A stretch of DNA of 40,652 nt from Candidatus Hydrogenedentota bacterium (GTDB taxonomy: Bacteria > Hydrogenedentota > Hydrogenedentia > Hydrogenedentales > SLHB01), in NCBI GenBank assembly GCA_016215105.1, contig JACRLJ010000031.1:1-40652 (forward strand), read 5' to 3'. Shown piece after piece: positions 17,672-25,740 of the stretch (position 1 is its first letter; the number at the start of each line of letters is the position of its first letter). The notes beneath the pieces are model-generated. The model was not told the DNA's origin, did no database searches, and saw only the letters and a list, made by a program, of their open reading frames with translations. Both the position numbers and the translations under genes were made by a program.

Positions 17672-17900
17672 CTGCTGCCCTGAAAGGGCGGCGCTATACC
17701 AGCCCAGGGCAGCGCCCTGGGAAATAACGTCGGAATCGTGTGAGCCTTGAAAGGGCGTACTATGGGGGGCTTCCGTGCTAGAATTCCTTGGGCGTGTAGA
17801 TGGCGCTGACGAAGTGATAGCGCGCCCTTTCAGGGCTGTCCGTGGGGCGGTAACGTGTTCCCAGGGCGATGCCCTAGGCTGCCATAGCAGGGCCGTAGGA
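17672..17900. repeat. Dispersed CCCTGAAAGGGC / CCCAGGGC palindromic repeat, two inverted copies
   Basis: The left copy (about 17675-17727) contains GCCCTGAAAGGGC and the palindrome CCCAGGGCAGCGCCCTGGG. The right copy (about 17818-17900) is the reverse complement pattern, with GCGCCCTTTCAGGGC and CCCAGGGCGATGCCCTAGG. A third partial block (CTTGAAAGGGC) lies between them at 17747-17757. This matches a kind of dispersed repeat found in planctomycete-like genomes, where it is often mistaken for small proteins with RPFRA and SQGDALG peptides, as in the open frame at 17775-17957. No transposase is nearby. Confidence 0.7.
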
Positions 17901-17957
17901 CGACACTCTCGTGGTGTGGTGGCGGCAAAGAAATGTCCGAGAGAACTCGCGGGGTAA

Positions 17958-18084
17958 CTAGAGGCGCGGCCAGAATGCCTCCGAATAGTAAAACTCCGTA
18001 CGAGTCGTCGCTGCTATTTAACAACTTACAGACGCTTTCTGGCCGCGCCGCGTCATAAAGCCGACTTTCTGGCCGAATTCCTAG
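17958..18084. repeat. 127-bp palindromic element, copy 1
   Basis: The element begins CTAGAGGCGCGGCCAGAA and ends CTGGCCGAATTCCTAG. GGCGCGGCCAGAA (17963-17975) and TTCTGGCCGCGCC (18037-18049) form a perfect 13-bp inverted repeat, and TTTCTGGCCG recurs near the right end (18066-18075). A second copy lies at 25263-25390. The ends are nearly identical between copies but the middle is not. CTAG is present at both outer ends here, which could be a target duplication or part of the element. The right end abuts the stop codon of the minus-strand gene, so the inverted repeat may also stop its transcript. A non-autonomous mobile element or a structured RNA are both possible. Confidence 0.75.
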
Positions 18085-20406
18085 CTATTGCTTTCCCTTG
18101 CGCTGGTCGGGCCCCAGTTGGAAACCATCGAAGGGGCCCGCGGAAAAACTGAGGATGTCGTTGAAGTTCGGCAAGGCCGGGTTTGTGCGCACGATACGGC
18201 ACACCTGAAGCGGGTCCGAGAAGGACACCCAGACTTCCCCGCCGACCGTTCGCGGAAAGTACGCCTCCACGTCCGCAAATCGTCCCGACGAGTCGGTCGT
18301 AGCGACGCCGGTGAATCGGCAATAGAGCAGGACTTCCACTTGGCCGGAGCTCTCAAAATTCTTGAAGTTCCACTGGCGGATCTGGCGTTCCATCCGGCAA
18401 GCGCCATACCGCTCGAAGAACCATTTGTAGGCGCGGACGACATACTGGAAGCGCCACCCCTGAGGATCTTCGTAGTCCGTGCTATACAAATCCAGCACGG
18501 CATCGAGGTCCTTACTCGAAAAGGCCTTGTCCCAGGCTTCGATGCGGGCCACGACGGCGGCCGCGGCTTGCTTGTACTTTTCGTCCACACCCGCATAGTT
18601 CGGCCACCACTCCTGATTCTTGGGCCGCGTGTCCGCCGGCGGCGTAACGGGCTGGCTTTTCGCCGCCTGGCTGAGCGGGCCGACGGTGACTTCCTCGGCC
18701 ACACGGCTTTCGACCGCGCTGAACACGAGGTAGTCGCCAAAATTGACCGTGCCCTCCATGGGCTCCTTTTCCGTGGTCAACGCGGTTACGGTGTACGTCA
18801 CGGTGTCGGTGGCGCTCACAGCGGTGTCGGGCCATTGCCGCTGATCCAGATCGTGCTTGACGACGGTGAACCGCGTCTCGGGCGCGACTCGACGATACAC
18901 GTTATAGGCGACGTCGCCTTCCCGGAAAGGCCACGACAGCGCCACTGCGGCGCCTTCCCACTTCGCCTCGATGTTGCGCACGGCGGCTGGCGCGGCGTCC
19001 ACGTGATACTTCTGCTCCTCGAACAAGTTCTCGTGGGACTGCATGACAAAGATCCCGCGAAGACCTTTTCCCGTATTAACGCTTGCGGTTCCCGAGGCCT
19101 TAGGGTCGTAGAAACGGTCCAGCAGCTCCTTCCAGGCTTGAGAAGAGGCCATGCTTCCCGGCTGGACAACCTTTCCGAACAACGCCAGGGTCTCTTGTGG
19201 CGCATGCGGCGACAAGACCGGGATCCAAAAGTAGCGCCCGTTGTTCGGAATTACTTCCGGAACCTGCCCGCGCCGTTCCACACCGTAGGCGGCGTGGATC
19301 AGGAAGCCGGCGTCGAACACTGCGTCAATGTCGCGTAAGTTTAGGTGAAAGTCTTGCGGCGTGCGTGAGAGCGCAAGCTGGTACGCAACGTGTATCTGGT
19401 CCTTCACCAGCAGTTCCTTGCGCGAGATGTAGCGTTTTTGCGCCAACTCCGCCAACAGCGGATAGAGCGTATTGTCCCAACTGGTGTGGACGGCGGCATA
19501 CCATAGATCGCCCGGCGAATCGAACGTGTATGCCGTGGCGCCGGTCATAACCCCGTTGAAAACAAGCGCGCGATAGAACGCAGGCGGCATGGACGGCGCG
19601 GTATCCGAGCCGCCGAATTCGCCCGGTTTCGTGAAGTGCGCGCTCGCGTACCAGCGCGAGTTTGCGGCGACTCCCCACTGCGCCGCGGCCCCTTCCAGCC
19701 ACAGCCCCAGCGTCGAGGAAATGCCGGGAATCGCATGCTGGCCTCCCGCTTCCGCGACGGGTATGACGTAGTTCGCGCAAGTTCGCATCTTGTCATACAG
19801 CGGTCTGCATCTCGGGTCCGACATCAGGCGCGGCCAGTTCAAATCATCCAACTGCACCGCGATAAAGCGTCCGTATTGCGCCGCCAGTTCGATCGCCCCG
19901 CCGAGCCACCGCGCAGGGGGAGGCTCTCCCGCCGGATCATCGGCGCCGAAGGCGTAATACTCGTTGAAGTTCAGACCGGTAGCCTGCAGTCCCTTGATGC
20001 AGGTAAATTCGCGCAGAAGCTCCTTGATCTGTTCCAGCGGATAGATTTGCCGCGGATCGGCGTCGGCTATCCGAATAACCACCGCAACGTCCGCCGCCTG
20101 AAGTTTGGTGAGTACGGCGCGAAGTTTGTCCCTGCGCGCCGACGGGTCCGCGCCTTTGACCGACAACTGCAACGCGCTCAGCGGACGCAGGTCCTCCGGC
20201 AATCCCGCCCATGCGGCCACGGTAGCCCCCGCATACGCTTCGGCGTCGCCCGAATCGGGTTCCGGACACGCAAAAATGAACAGGGGGTGGTCGGCGTTTA
20301 TCTCTACGCACAGCGGCGTATAGGCCGCTTCCGCGGCCACAGCGGCGCGGCCCAGCGACAAAGCCGCCAAAGCCACCACAATTCTCGCAATTCTCACTAG
20401 AGGCAT
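18085..20406 (-). CDS. Large secreted protein: TIM-barrel-like, Fn3-like, NTF2/SnoaL-like domains
   Basis: 773 residues from the ATG at 20406, chosen because a standard signal peptide follows (hydrophobic core IARIVVALAALSL, cut near VAAEA). The frame is open upstream to 20745, and an ATG at 20470 has AAAGGGAG immediately before it, but the spacing is too short. Residues about 30-470 look like an alpha/beta barrel of the glycosidase type, with no motif I can assign. About 474-550 is Fn3-like (WEGAAVALSWPF, AYNVYRR). About 605-770 resembles the NTF2/SnoaL fold (WDKAFSSKDLDAVLDLYS). Envelope or extracellular; function unknown. Nearly the whole gene has long antisense open frames typical of GC-rich coding DNA. 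Confidence 0.75.
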   Translation of the reverse strand: MPLVRIARIVVALAALSLGRAAVAAEAAYTPLCVEINADHPLFIFACPEPDSGDAEAYAGATVAAWAGLPEDLRPLSALQLSVKGADPSARRDKLRAVLTKLQAADVAVVIRIADADPRQIYPLEQIKELLREFTCIKGLQATGLNFNEYYAFGADDPAGEPPPARWLGGAIELAAQYGRFIAVQLDDLNWPRLMSDPRCRPLYDKMRTCANYVIPVAEAGGQHAIPGISSTLGLWLEGAAAQWGVAANSRWYASAHFTKPGEFGGSDTAPSMPPAFYRALVFNGVMTGATAYTFDSPGDLWYAAVHTSWDNTLYPLLAELAQKRYISRKELLVKDQIHVAYQLALSRTPQDFHLNLRDIDAVFDAGFLIHAAYGVERRGQVPEVIPNNGRYFWIPVLSPHAPQETLALFGKVVQPGSMASSQAWKELLDRFYDPKASGTASVNTGKGLRGIFVMQSHENLFEEQKYHVDAAPAAVRNIEAKWEGAAVALSWPFREGDVAYNVYRRVAPETRFTVVKHDLDQRQWPDTAVSATDTVTYTVTALTTEKEPMEGTVNFGDYLVFSAVESRVAEEVTVGPLSQAAKSQPVTPPADTRPKNQEWWPNYAGVDEKYKQAAAAVVARIEAWDKAFSSKDLDAVLDLYSTDYEDPQGWRFQYVVRAYKWFFERYGACRMERQIRQWNFKNFESSGQVEVLLYCRFTGVATTDSSGRFADVEAYFPRTVGGEVWVSFSDPLQVCRIVRTNPALPNFNDILSFSAGPFDGFQLGPDQRKGKQ

Positions 20407-20531
20407 GATTGCGGGGATTGTAAGGCAGTTTGCGGACTGATACAAACCTGTGCTGGTAAACGCTTTCATACTCCCTTTCCACAAGGACGGCCAAGAGCCA
20501 GCCTTGGAACCGGCGGGCGCGGCTTCGCTGC

Positions 20532-20566
20532 CAGCGCCAATCGGGCTTGTGCGTGCATTGGCGCTG
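20532..20566. promoter_or_regulatory. 10-bp inverted repeat in a divergent gap, candidate operator
   Basis: CAGCGCCAAT (20532-20541) and ATTGGCGCTG (20557-20566) form a perfect dyad with a 15-base centre. It lies in the 351-bp divergent gap (20407-20757) between the secreted-protein gene and the methyltransferase/exporter operon, where a regulator could act on either side. No regulator gene is adjacent, and I see no convincing promoter boxes in this gap. It could also be a repeat hairpin. Confidence 0.35.
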
Positions 20567-20757
20567 TCAAACAAGCTAACTCGTGTGTCTATTGATCCTT
20601 GACATGGCAATTCGGTTGCCTCGCCGTAGCTGCGATTGGCAATGGATTCGCCGGCTAGGGTAGGATAGGGCCTCGTGATCGCCCGGATCGTATGAATTCT
20701 CCAGGTTTGCGCGGCGCTTTTTCGCCCGTTTACGTTAGACTTCAACAGTAGGCCTGC

Positions 20758-21447
20758 ATGTACAAGAAGCCCGAACTACAGCTTGCGACAACTACACTTT
20801 GGGACTACCCGTCGCAGCACTATGGCCGGGAAATGCAAGGCGATCAGGAGTACGCGGGCGCCACGCCGTCGTATATAATCTGGAACCTTCTTCAACGCTA
20901 CACCCGGAAAAACGACCTCGTTGTGGACCCGATGTGCGGCAGCGGCACGACTCTCGACGTATGCCGCGATCTCGAGCGCCGCGCGCTGGGCTATGACATC
21001 GCACCGTACCGGCCCGATATCGTCCGCGCGGACGCCAGAAAGCTGCCGCTGGAAACGGGCGCGGCGGATTTTGTCTTTGTCGATCCGCCGTATTCCACCC
21101 ATATCGACTATTCGGACGATCCCGCCTGCATCGGAAAGCTGGACGCGGGCGGCCCCGAATACTATGAGGCCATGGCGCAGGTAATCGCGGAAATGGGCCG
21201 GATTCTCAAGCACCGCCGTCACCTCGCGCTGTACGTGTGCGACTCGTTCAAGAAGAAGAAACCATTCTGTCCGATCGGGATGCGGTTGTTTGCGATGCTC
21301 GAAGAGCGCTTCACTCCAATCGATATCGTGTGCGTGGTGCGGCATAACCGGACCATGAAGCGGCGGCATTGGCACACGGAAGCCGTATCGGGCAACTACT
21401 TTCTACGCGGCTTCAATTACTTGTTCATCATGAAGAAAGGGGCGTAA
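20758..21447 (+). CDS. Lone DPPY-motif SAM-dependent methyltransferase
   Basis: 229 residues. VVDPMCGSGTT is the SAM-binding motif I and FVDPPYSTHI the catalytic motif IV (DPPY), in the order I then IV, as in gamma-class N6/N4 DNA methylases and some RNA methylases. The C-terminal third (RHWHTEAVSGNYFLRGFNYLFIMKK) resembles DNA-methylase ends. There is no large target-recognition domain and no restriction gene nearby, so it is an orphan; DNA (epigenetic role) or RNA could be the substrate. AGTAGG lies before the ATG. The HlyD gene begins two bases after its stop, so it is the first gene of the exporter operon, an unusual partner. Confidence 0.8.
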   Translation: MYKKPELQLATTTLWDYPSQHYGREMQGDQEYAGATPSYIIWNLLQRYTRKNDLVVDPMCGSGTTLDVCRDLERRALGYDIAPYRPDIVRADARKLPLETGAADFVFVDPPYSTHIDYSDDPACIGKLDAGGPEYYEAMAQVIAEMGRILKHRRHLALYVCDSFKKKKPFCPIGMRLFAMLEERFTPIDIVCVVRHNRTMKRRHWHTEAVSGNYFLRGFNYLFIMKKGA

Positions 21448-21449
21448 TC

Positions 21450-22583
21450 GTGCGTTCCGCGTATGTGATTCTTGCGGCTATTTGCGTACTGACCGCGGCG
21501 GGATGCTACGCGCGCGGCGGTAACGGCATCTCCGTGACAGGCCAGATAGAAGGCGTCGGGATCGATGCCGGCTCGAAGGTGGGCGGACGCGTTCGCGAGG
21601 TCTTGGTCCAGGAGGGCGCGCGCGTGCAGGCTGGCGCCGTGATTGTCAAGCTCGAAGCCGACGAGACGGATGCGTTGGTGGCGGCGGCGAAAGCCAAGCT
21701 GGCCGGCGCGGAGGCGCTGCTCGAAAAACTGAAAACCGGAGCGCGCGAGGAAGAAAAGCGCCAGGCCGAGGCCGTGGCGCGCCAGGCCGAAGAACGGTTT
21801 CGTATGGCGGTGAAAGGGGCGCGCGCACAGGAAATCCAAGCGGCGCGGGCCACCGCGAACGCCGCAAAGGCGCAGCGGGATTCAGCCGAAGCGGAGTTCA
21901 AACGCATCGAGAAGTTGCGCGCCGGAAACGCCGCCTCGCAACAGGCGTTTGATGTCGCGCTGCACACGCGCGACGCAGCGGCGTCGCAGTTTCAAGCGGC
22001 GAGCGAGAAACTCGACCTCCTGATTCAGGGCACGCGTTCCGAGGAAGTTGCGATGGCCAAAGCCGCGGCCGATCAAACTGCGGCGGCCTACGAAGAGATA
22101 CGCAACGGCGCCCGCATCGAGGACGTTCAGGCGGCGCAGGCGGCGCGCGACTCCGCCGAGGCCGATGTGAAGCGGGCCGAGGCCAACGCCCGCGAAATGG
22201 TGGTCACCTCCCCGCTGGACGGCGTGATCGAATCCATGGATATCCATCCCGGCGACCTGGTGAAACCGGGCGCATTCGCGCGCATCGTGGACCCGGAAGA
22301 CCTCAAGCTCGTGGTGTACGTCAGCGCGGCCATGCTGGGGCGCCTGGGCGTGGGCCAAACCGTCACCCTGACTACCGACGCCCACGGCGCGGAGACGTTT
22401 CAAGGCACAATTCAGCAGATTGCGACGCAAGGCGAATACACTCCGCGCAATCTCCAGACCAAAGAAGAACGCGTCCAGCAGGTGTTCGGAATCAAGATCA
22501 AACTGAACTCCGCGAACGGTAAGCTGCGCGCCGGTATGACGGCAGTGGCCCATTTCTCCGCCGCCGGCGCGGAGACGCCGTAG
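21450..22583 (+). CDS. HlyD/MFP periplasmic adaptor, probable lipoprotein
   Basis: 377 residues from GTG at 21450 (AGAAAGGGG seven bases before). The N-terminus has a hydrophobic stretch ending in LTAAGC, a likely lipobox. The first lipoyl half (SKVGGRVREVLVQEGARVQAGAVI) leads to a long alanine- and charge-rich coiled-coil hairpin, then the second half (VVTSPLDGVIESMDIHPGDLV) and a beta-barrel end. This is the adaptor of a tripartite or ABC-driven efflux system of the YbhG/YhiI type. The next gene, an ABC ATPase, begins inside its stop codon. Substrate unknown. Confidence 0.88.
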   Translation: MRSAYVILAAICVLTAAGCYARGGNGISVTGQIEGVGIDAGSKVGGRVREVLVQEGARVQAGAVIVKLEADETDALVAAAKAKLAGAEALLEKLKTGAREEEKRQAEAVARQAEERFRMAVKGARAQEIQAARATANAAKAQRDSAEAEFKRIEKLRAGNAASQQAFDVALHTRDAAASQFQAASEKLDLLIQGTRSEEVAMAKAAADQTAAAYEEIRNGARIEDVQAAQAARDSAEADVKRAEANAREMVVTSPLDGVIESMDIHPGDLVKPGAFARIVDPEDLKLVVYVSAAMLGRLGVGQTVTLTTDAHGAETFQGTIQQIATQGEYTPRNLQTKEERVQQVFGIKIKLNSANGKLRAGMTAVAHFSAAGAETP

Positions 22584-23533
22584 TGTCCGTCGCAATCACA
22601 GCCTCGGGGCTGACGCGCCGATTCGGCCCGGTGCGGGCCGTGAGCGATCTCAGCCTTACCATAAATGAAGGAACCATATTCGGGTTCCTGGGCCCCAACG
22701 GCTCCGGCAAGTCCACCGTCATCCGCATGCTGTGCGGCCTGCTGAAACCTTCCGGCGGAACCGCGTCCGTGCTCGGGCTTGATGTCGTCCGCGAAAGCGA
22801 ACGCATCAAGGAAAGCATCGGGTACATGTCTCAGCAGTTCAGCCTGTATACGGATCTTACCGTCATGCAGAACTTGACGTTTTACGCGCGCATCTACGGC
22901 ATTCCGCGGCACGAGATCGCGGCGCGCATTGATGAAGTCATTTCCATCGTCGGAATCGGGGATTATCGAAAACGCCTCGCCAAACAACTATCCGGCGGCT
23001 GGAAACAACGGCTCGCGCTGGCCTGCGCCCTGGTTCACCGGCCGCGCTTGATGTTTCTCGACGAGCCAACCGCGGGAATCGACCCCGTGGCCCGGCGCGA
23101 ATTGTGGAACTTGCTGTTCGACTTGTCCGGGCAAGGCGTAACGTTCTTCGTAACCACGCACTACATGGACGAAGCCGAACGCTGTACCCACGTGGGGTAC
23201 ATCTACTTTTCAAGACTCATCGTGTGCGGAACTCCGGCGGAGTTGAAACAACTACCCGACATGGCGCCGGACGGGTGCGTCCGCCTCGAAGTGCGCTGTC
23301 CGAGGCTGGCTGCCGCAATGAAGCGACTCAACGCCGTGGATTACACGCGCGATGTCACCATCTTTGCCGACTCGCTCCACGTCCTCGCGGATGAAGGGTG
23401 CGAGCAACGTTTGGCGCGCGATCTCGAGGCCGCCGGGTTTGGCGCGCCCCAGATCGTCGAGATCCCCCCCACGCTCGAGGATGTGTTCGTGACCTTGACA
23501 CGCAACCGCGACGCCGAGCGCAATAATGTTTAG
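22583..23533 (+). CDS. ABC transporter ATP-binding protein (YbhF/CcmA-like)
   Basis: 316 residues from GTG that shares its first base with the upstream stop. Walker A is GPNGSGKST (37-45), the signature LSGGWKQ (136-142), Walker B LMFLDEP (156-162), and the H-loop H193 is intact, so it should hydrolyse ATP. The C-terminal ~80 residues are the extra region typical of ABC-2 exporter ATPases. A single nucleotide-binding domain implies a dimer. It works with the adaptor upstream and the permease downstream; its stop overlaps the permease start by eight bases. Confidence 0.92.
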   Translation: MSVAITASGLTRRFGPVRAVSDLSLTINEGTIFGFLGPNGSGKSTVIRMLCGLLKPSGGTASVLGLDVVRESERIKESIGYMSQQFSLYTDLTVMQNLTFYARIYGIPRHEIAARIDEVISIVGIGDYRKRLAKQLSGGWKQRLALACALVHRPRLMFLDEPTAGIDPVARRELWNLLFDLSGQGVTFFVTTHYMDEAERCTHVGYIYFSRLIVCGTPAELKQLPDMAPDGCVRLEVRCPRLAAAMKRLNAVDYTRDVTIFADSLHVLADEGCEQRLARDLEAAGFGAPQIVEIPPTLEDVFVTLTRNRDAERNNV

Positions 23534-24641
23534 AGGATTCACATCGATCGTCTACAAGGAATCCATTCACATCCTGCGCGATCCCCGCACGCTCTTTCTC
23601 ATGCTATTCATACCCGGACTTCAACTCACGATTTTCGGCTATGCCATTGACATGGACGTCAAACACATACCCACCGTCGTATACAACCTCGACGGCCGGG
23701 CGGACAGCCGCGCGCTGATCGACACCTTCCGCAACTCGGGTACCTTCGACATCGTAGGAACGGTGAACTCCGATTACGACATGATGCATTCCGTCATTCA
23801 GGCAAAGGCCAAGGTTGCCATCAAGATCCCGCCGGACTACACCGACCGATTGTTGACCGGCGCCCATACGGAGATACAGATTCTCATTGACGGAGGCGAC
23901 TCGACCGTCGCCATGAACGCGCTGAACGTGTCGAACGCGATTGCGTTGCGGAAGTCCCTCTCCGTACTCGCCAAATCCGTCGGTGTCGGACAGACTCCGC
24001 CGATCGAGGCGCGTCCGCGCATGCTGTTCAATCCCGATATGAAAACCGCGAACTTCATGGTGCCCGGGCTCGTGGGCATTGTGATGCAGGTCGTGACTAT
24101 GTTCCTGACCGCGTTCGCCATTGTGCGCGAAAAGGAAAACGGGACCTTTGAACAGCTCATGGTAACGCCCGTCTCGCGCCTCGGCCTGATGATGGGTAAG
24201 TTGATGCCCTATGCTTTCGTCGGAACGATCGAGACGACGTTCATCGTAATCATTATGCGTTACCTGTTTGGCGTTCACATTGCAGGAAGCCTGGCGCTAT
24301 TAGGCGGCCTGTCGCTGATCTTCCTGTTCACGGCGTTGGGCCTGGGGCTGCTCATCTCGACGCTGGCCACTACGCAAATGCAGGCCATTCAATTCTCATT
24401 TGTCATCATGCTTCCGTCAGTATTGCTCTCGGGGTTTGTCTTCCCCCAGGAGTCCATGCCATTGCCCATCTACGTGATAGGACAGCTCATCCCGGCCACC
24501 TACTTCATCCGCATCCTGCGCGGAATTATCCTGCGCGGAGCCGGAATCGAGGACCTGTGGGTCCAGGCGGTGATCCTGGCAGGGTTTGGCCTCGTAATAC
24601 TGACCCTCGGAACAAATCGCCTGCGCAAGACGATGGGATAG
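23526..24641 (+). CDS. ABC-2 type permease (YbhS/YbhR/YhhJ-like)
   Basis: 371 residues. A first membrane helix (about 22-44, LFLMLFIPGLQLTIFGYAI) is followed by a periplasmic domain of about 130 residues, then five more helices from about 178 to the end. KENGTFEQLMVTP is the conserved cytoplasmic loop seen in ABC-2 permeases. Only one permease is present, whereas YbhFSR uses two, so it may act as a homodimer. With the adaptor and ATPase it forms a drug-, lipid- or polymer-type exporter. A hairpin after the stop (24678-24697) may end the operon. Confidence 0.9.
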   Translation: MFRGFTSIVYKESIHILRDPRTLFLMLFIPGLQLTIFGYAIDMDVKHIPTVVYNLDGRADSRALIDTFRNSGTFDIVGTVNSDYDMMHSVIQAKAKVAIKIPPDYTDRLLTGAHTEIQILIDGGDSTVAMNALNVSNAIALRKSLSVLAKSVGVGQTPPIEARPRMLFNPDMKTANFMVPGLVGIVMQVVTMFLTAFAIVREKENGTFEQLMVTPVSRLGLMMGKLMPYAFVGTIETTFIVIIMRYLFGVHIAGSLALLGGLSLIFLFTALGLGLLISTLATTQMQAIQFSFVIMLPSVLLSGFVFPQESMPLPIYVIGQLIPATYFIRILRGIILRGAGIEDLWVQAVILAGFGLVILTLGTNRLRKTMG

Positions 24642-24677
24642 AACTCCCAACAGAACCTTCGTTTGTCCGAACGTGAG

Positions 24678-24697
24678 GGCGGTTGTCCCCAACCGCC
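24678..24697. terminator. Hairpin between convergent genes, possible terminator
   Basis: GGCGGTTG and CAACCGCC form a perfect 8-bp stem with a TCCC loop, 36 bases after the permease stop and facing the convergent gene that ends at 24744. No T-run follows on either strand, so classical termination is uncertain. The loop matches that of other hairpins in this window (10563, 10654, 37012), which instead suggests a dispersed hairpin family. Confidence 0.35.
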
Positions 24698-24743
24698 GGG
24701 TCCACGGCATACACTCTTGCCAAGCGCTCCAGGCGCCCCGTAG

Positions 24744-25217
24744 CTACGGATTGTTCGCACACCACTCGAACAGCGCGACCCATTCCCGGCGCTGCCGTTC
24801 GACCAATTCCTCCGGGCCGTCCTCATGCTTCGCCTCGACATCGTCAATGAACCGGTGCGCGTTGTAGTTCGTCATGACCGCCATTGCCGGATGCGCGCCA
24901 ACTCGGTGGAACCAATAGTGACTATTGCCAAAGTCCCCCTCGCGCCGGTGCATGATACCGTGCCAATACGACCCCGTGGGCGTCTCGATACCCTGGCTGA
25001 CCTTGTGACTCCGAGCCAAATCGTCCACGTAAAGCCACAGCGCCGCTGCCAACGGCTCGCACCCCGCCAACGCCGGCGCGCGCAAGACCGCCTCGACCAA
25101 CGCGTGCAATTCCTGCGTTGGCCCCTGCGTGACCACCAGCTGCGTCATCGCCTGCTCCGGCGGCAACGTATCAAATAGCGGCTGAACCGCTTCGGCTATC
25201 GGTGTGGGTATCTTCAT
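24744..25217 (-). CDS. Conserved-looking protein of unknown function
   Basis: 157 residues from the ATG at 25217; GTG at 25226 would add three. No signal peptide or membrane helix. The middle carries the striking segment WHGIMHRREGDFGNSHYWFH, with several histidines, an Arg-Arg-Glu-Gly-Asp core and aromatic residues; it looks like an active or binding site. I know similar hypothetical proteins with this block, but no function. It is convergent with the exporter operon, and the 127-bp repeat copy 2 lies right upstream of it. No clear ribosome binding site is seen. Confidence 0.65.
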   Translation of the reverse strand: MKIPTPIAEAVQPLFDTLPPEQAMTQLVVTQGPTQELHALVEAVLRAPALAGCEPLAAALWLYVDDLARSHKVSQGIETPTGSYWHGIMHRREGDFGNSHYWFHRVGAHPAMAVMTNYNAHRFIDDVEAKHEDGPEELVERQRREWVALFEWCANNP

Positions 25218-25262
25218 CGTAGACACGAGATTAGCATATTGCCGGAGCCGTCGCGAATGGCG

Positions 25263-25390
25263 CTAGAGGCGCGGCCAGAAGGCCTCCTCTTACCAAAGCC
25301 CGACAAGAGCAAGCGATGGTGTTAAAGAACTTACAAGTGCTTTCTGGCCGCGCCGCGTCAGTCAACCGGCTTTCTGGCCGAACTCCTAAG
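25263..25390. repeat. 127-bp palindromic element, copy 2
   Basis: Same structure as at 17958-18084: start CTAGAGGCGCGGCCAGAA, inverted 13-bp arms GGCGCGGCCAGAA (25268-25280) and TTCTGGCCGCGCC (25342-25354), a third TTTCTGGCCG at 25371-25380 and an end CTCCTAAG. GAACTTACA and GCGCCGCGTCA in the right half match copy 1; the left-centre does not. It stands directly upstream of the 157-residue unknown gene and could hold or disrupt its promoter. Confidence 0.75.
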
Positions 25391-25433
25391 TTAAGTCCAG
25401 CAGAGACCTGTGACCCTGAATTCGCCGTTGGCT

Positions 25434-25488
25434 GGGACTGACCCCGACTTTCGCACGGCGGTTTTGTGCGAAACTCGGGGTCTGTCCC
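25434..25488. repeat. Long palindrome with GGGACTGACCCC / GGGGTCTGTCCC arms
   Basis: Arms at 25434-25456 and 25466-25488 are complementary at 21 of 23 positions around a 9-base centre. The outer arms GGGACTGAC and GTCTGTCCC recur in three other palindromes at 35.2-35.5 kb with different inner parts. This is the look of REP elements tied to RAYT (IS200-like) transposases, though no transposase gene is in the window. A hairpin this strong could also affect transcription. Confidence 0.75.
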
Positions 25489-25658
25489 TCACCTCGACGG
25501 TGGGTATGTCATTTAACTCAGACGCTTGATCCGGAAGAAGTTCAATCGTCTTGCAACCTGCCAACTGCCGAATCTAGGGTGACGCATGAATGCATCCTTC
25601 TTCAGGGTGGCGCGATAGGAACGGCTCGGAGTCAACTATCCCGCACAGTGGCGCTCTT

Positions 25659-25730
25659 CTCGCTGAAGGCGAGACATATCACAGCCCTGGGTTGGCCGCC
25701 GAAGGCTTTGCGAAGGCGGCCTACCCAGGG
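25659..25730. repeat. Palindromic repeat module in a gene-free region
   Basis: A small hairpin CTCGC-TGAAG-GCGAG (25659-25673) is followed by a large one with arms CCCTGGGTTGGCCGCC (25685-25700) and GGCGGCCTACCCAGGG (25715-25730), one mismatch. It resembles in general layout the CCCTGAAAGGGC / CCCAGGGC repeat at 17.7 kb: a short CTGAA hairpin, then a CCCWGGG palindrome. Two short open frames covering it (25579-25874) are not convincing genes. Confidence 0.6.
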
Positions 25731-25740
25731 ATCGGAGCCC

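Noticed and set aside
17775-17957. 60-residue plus-strand open frame with RPFRA and SQGDALG
   Set aside because: It is translated from the dispersed palindromic repeat; such peptides are typical artefacts, and no ribosome binding site is seen.
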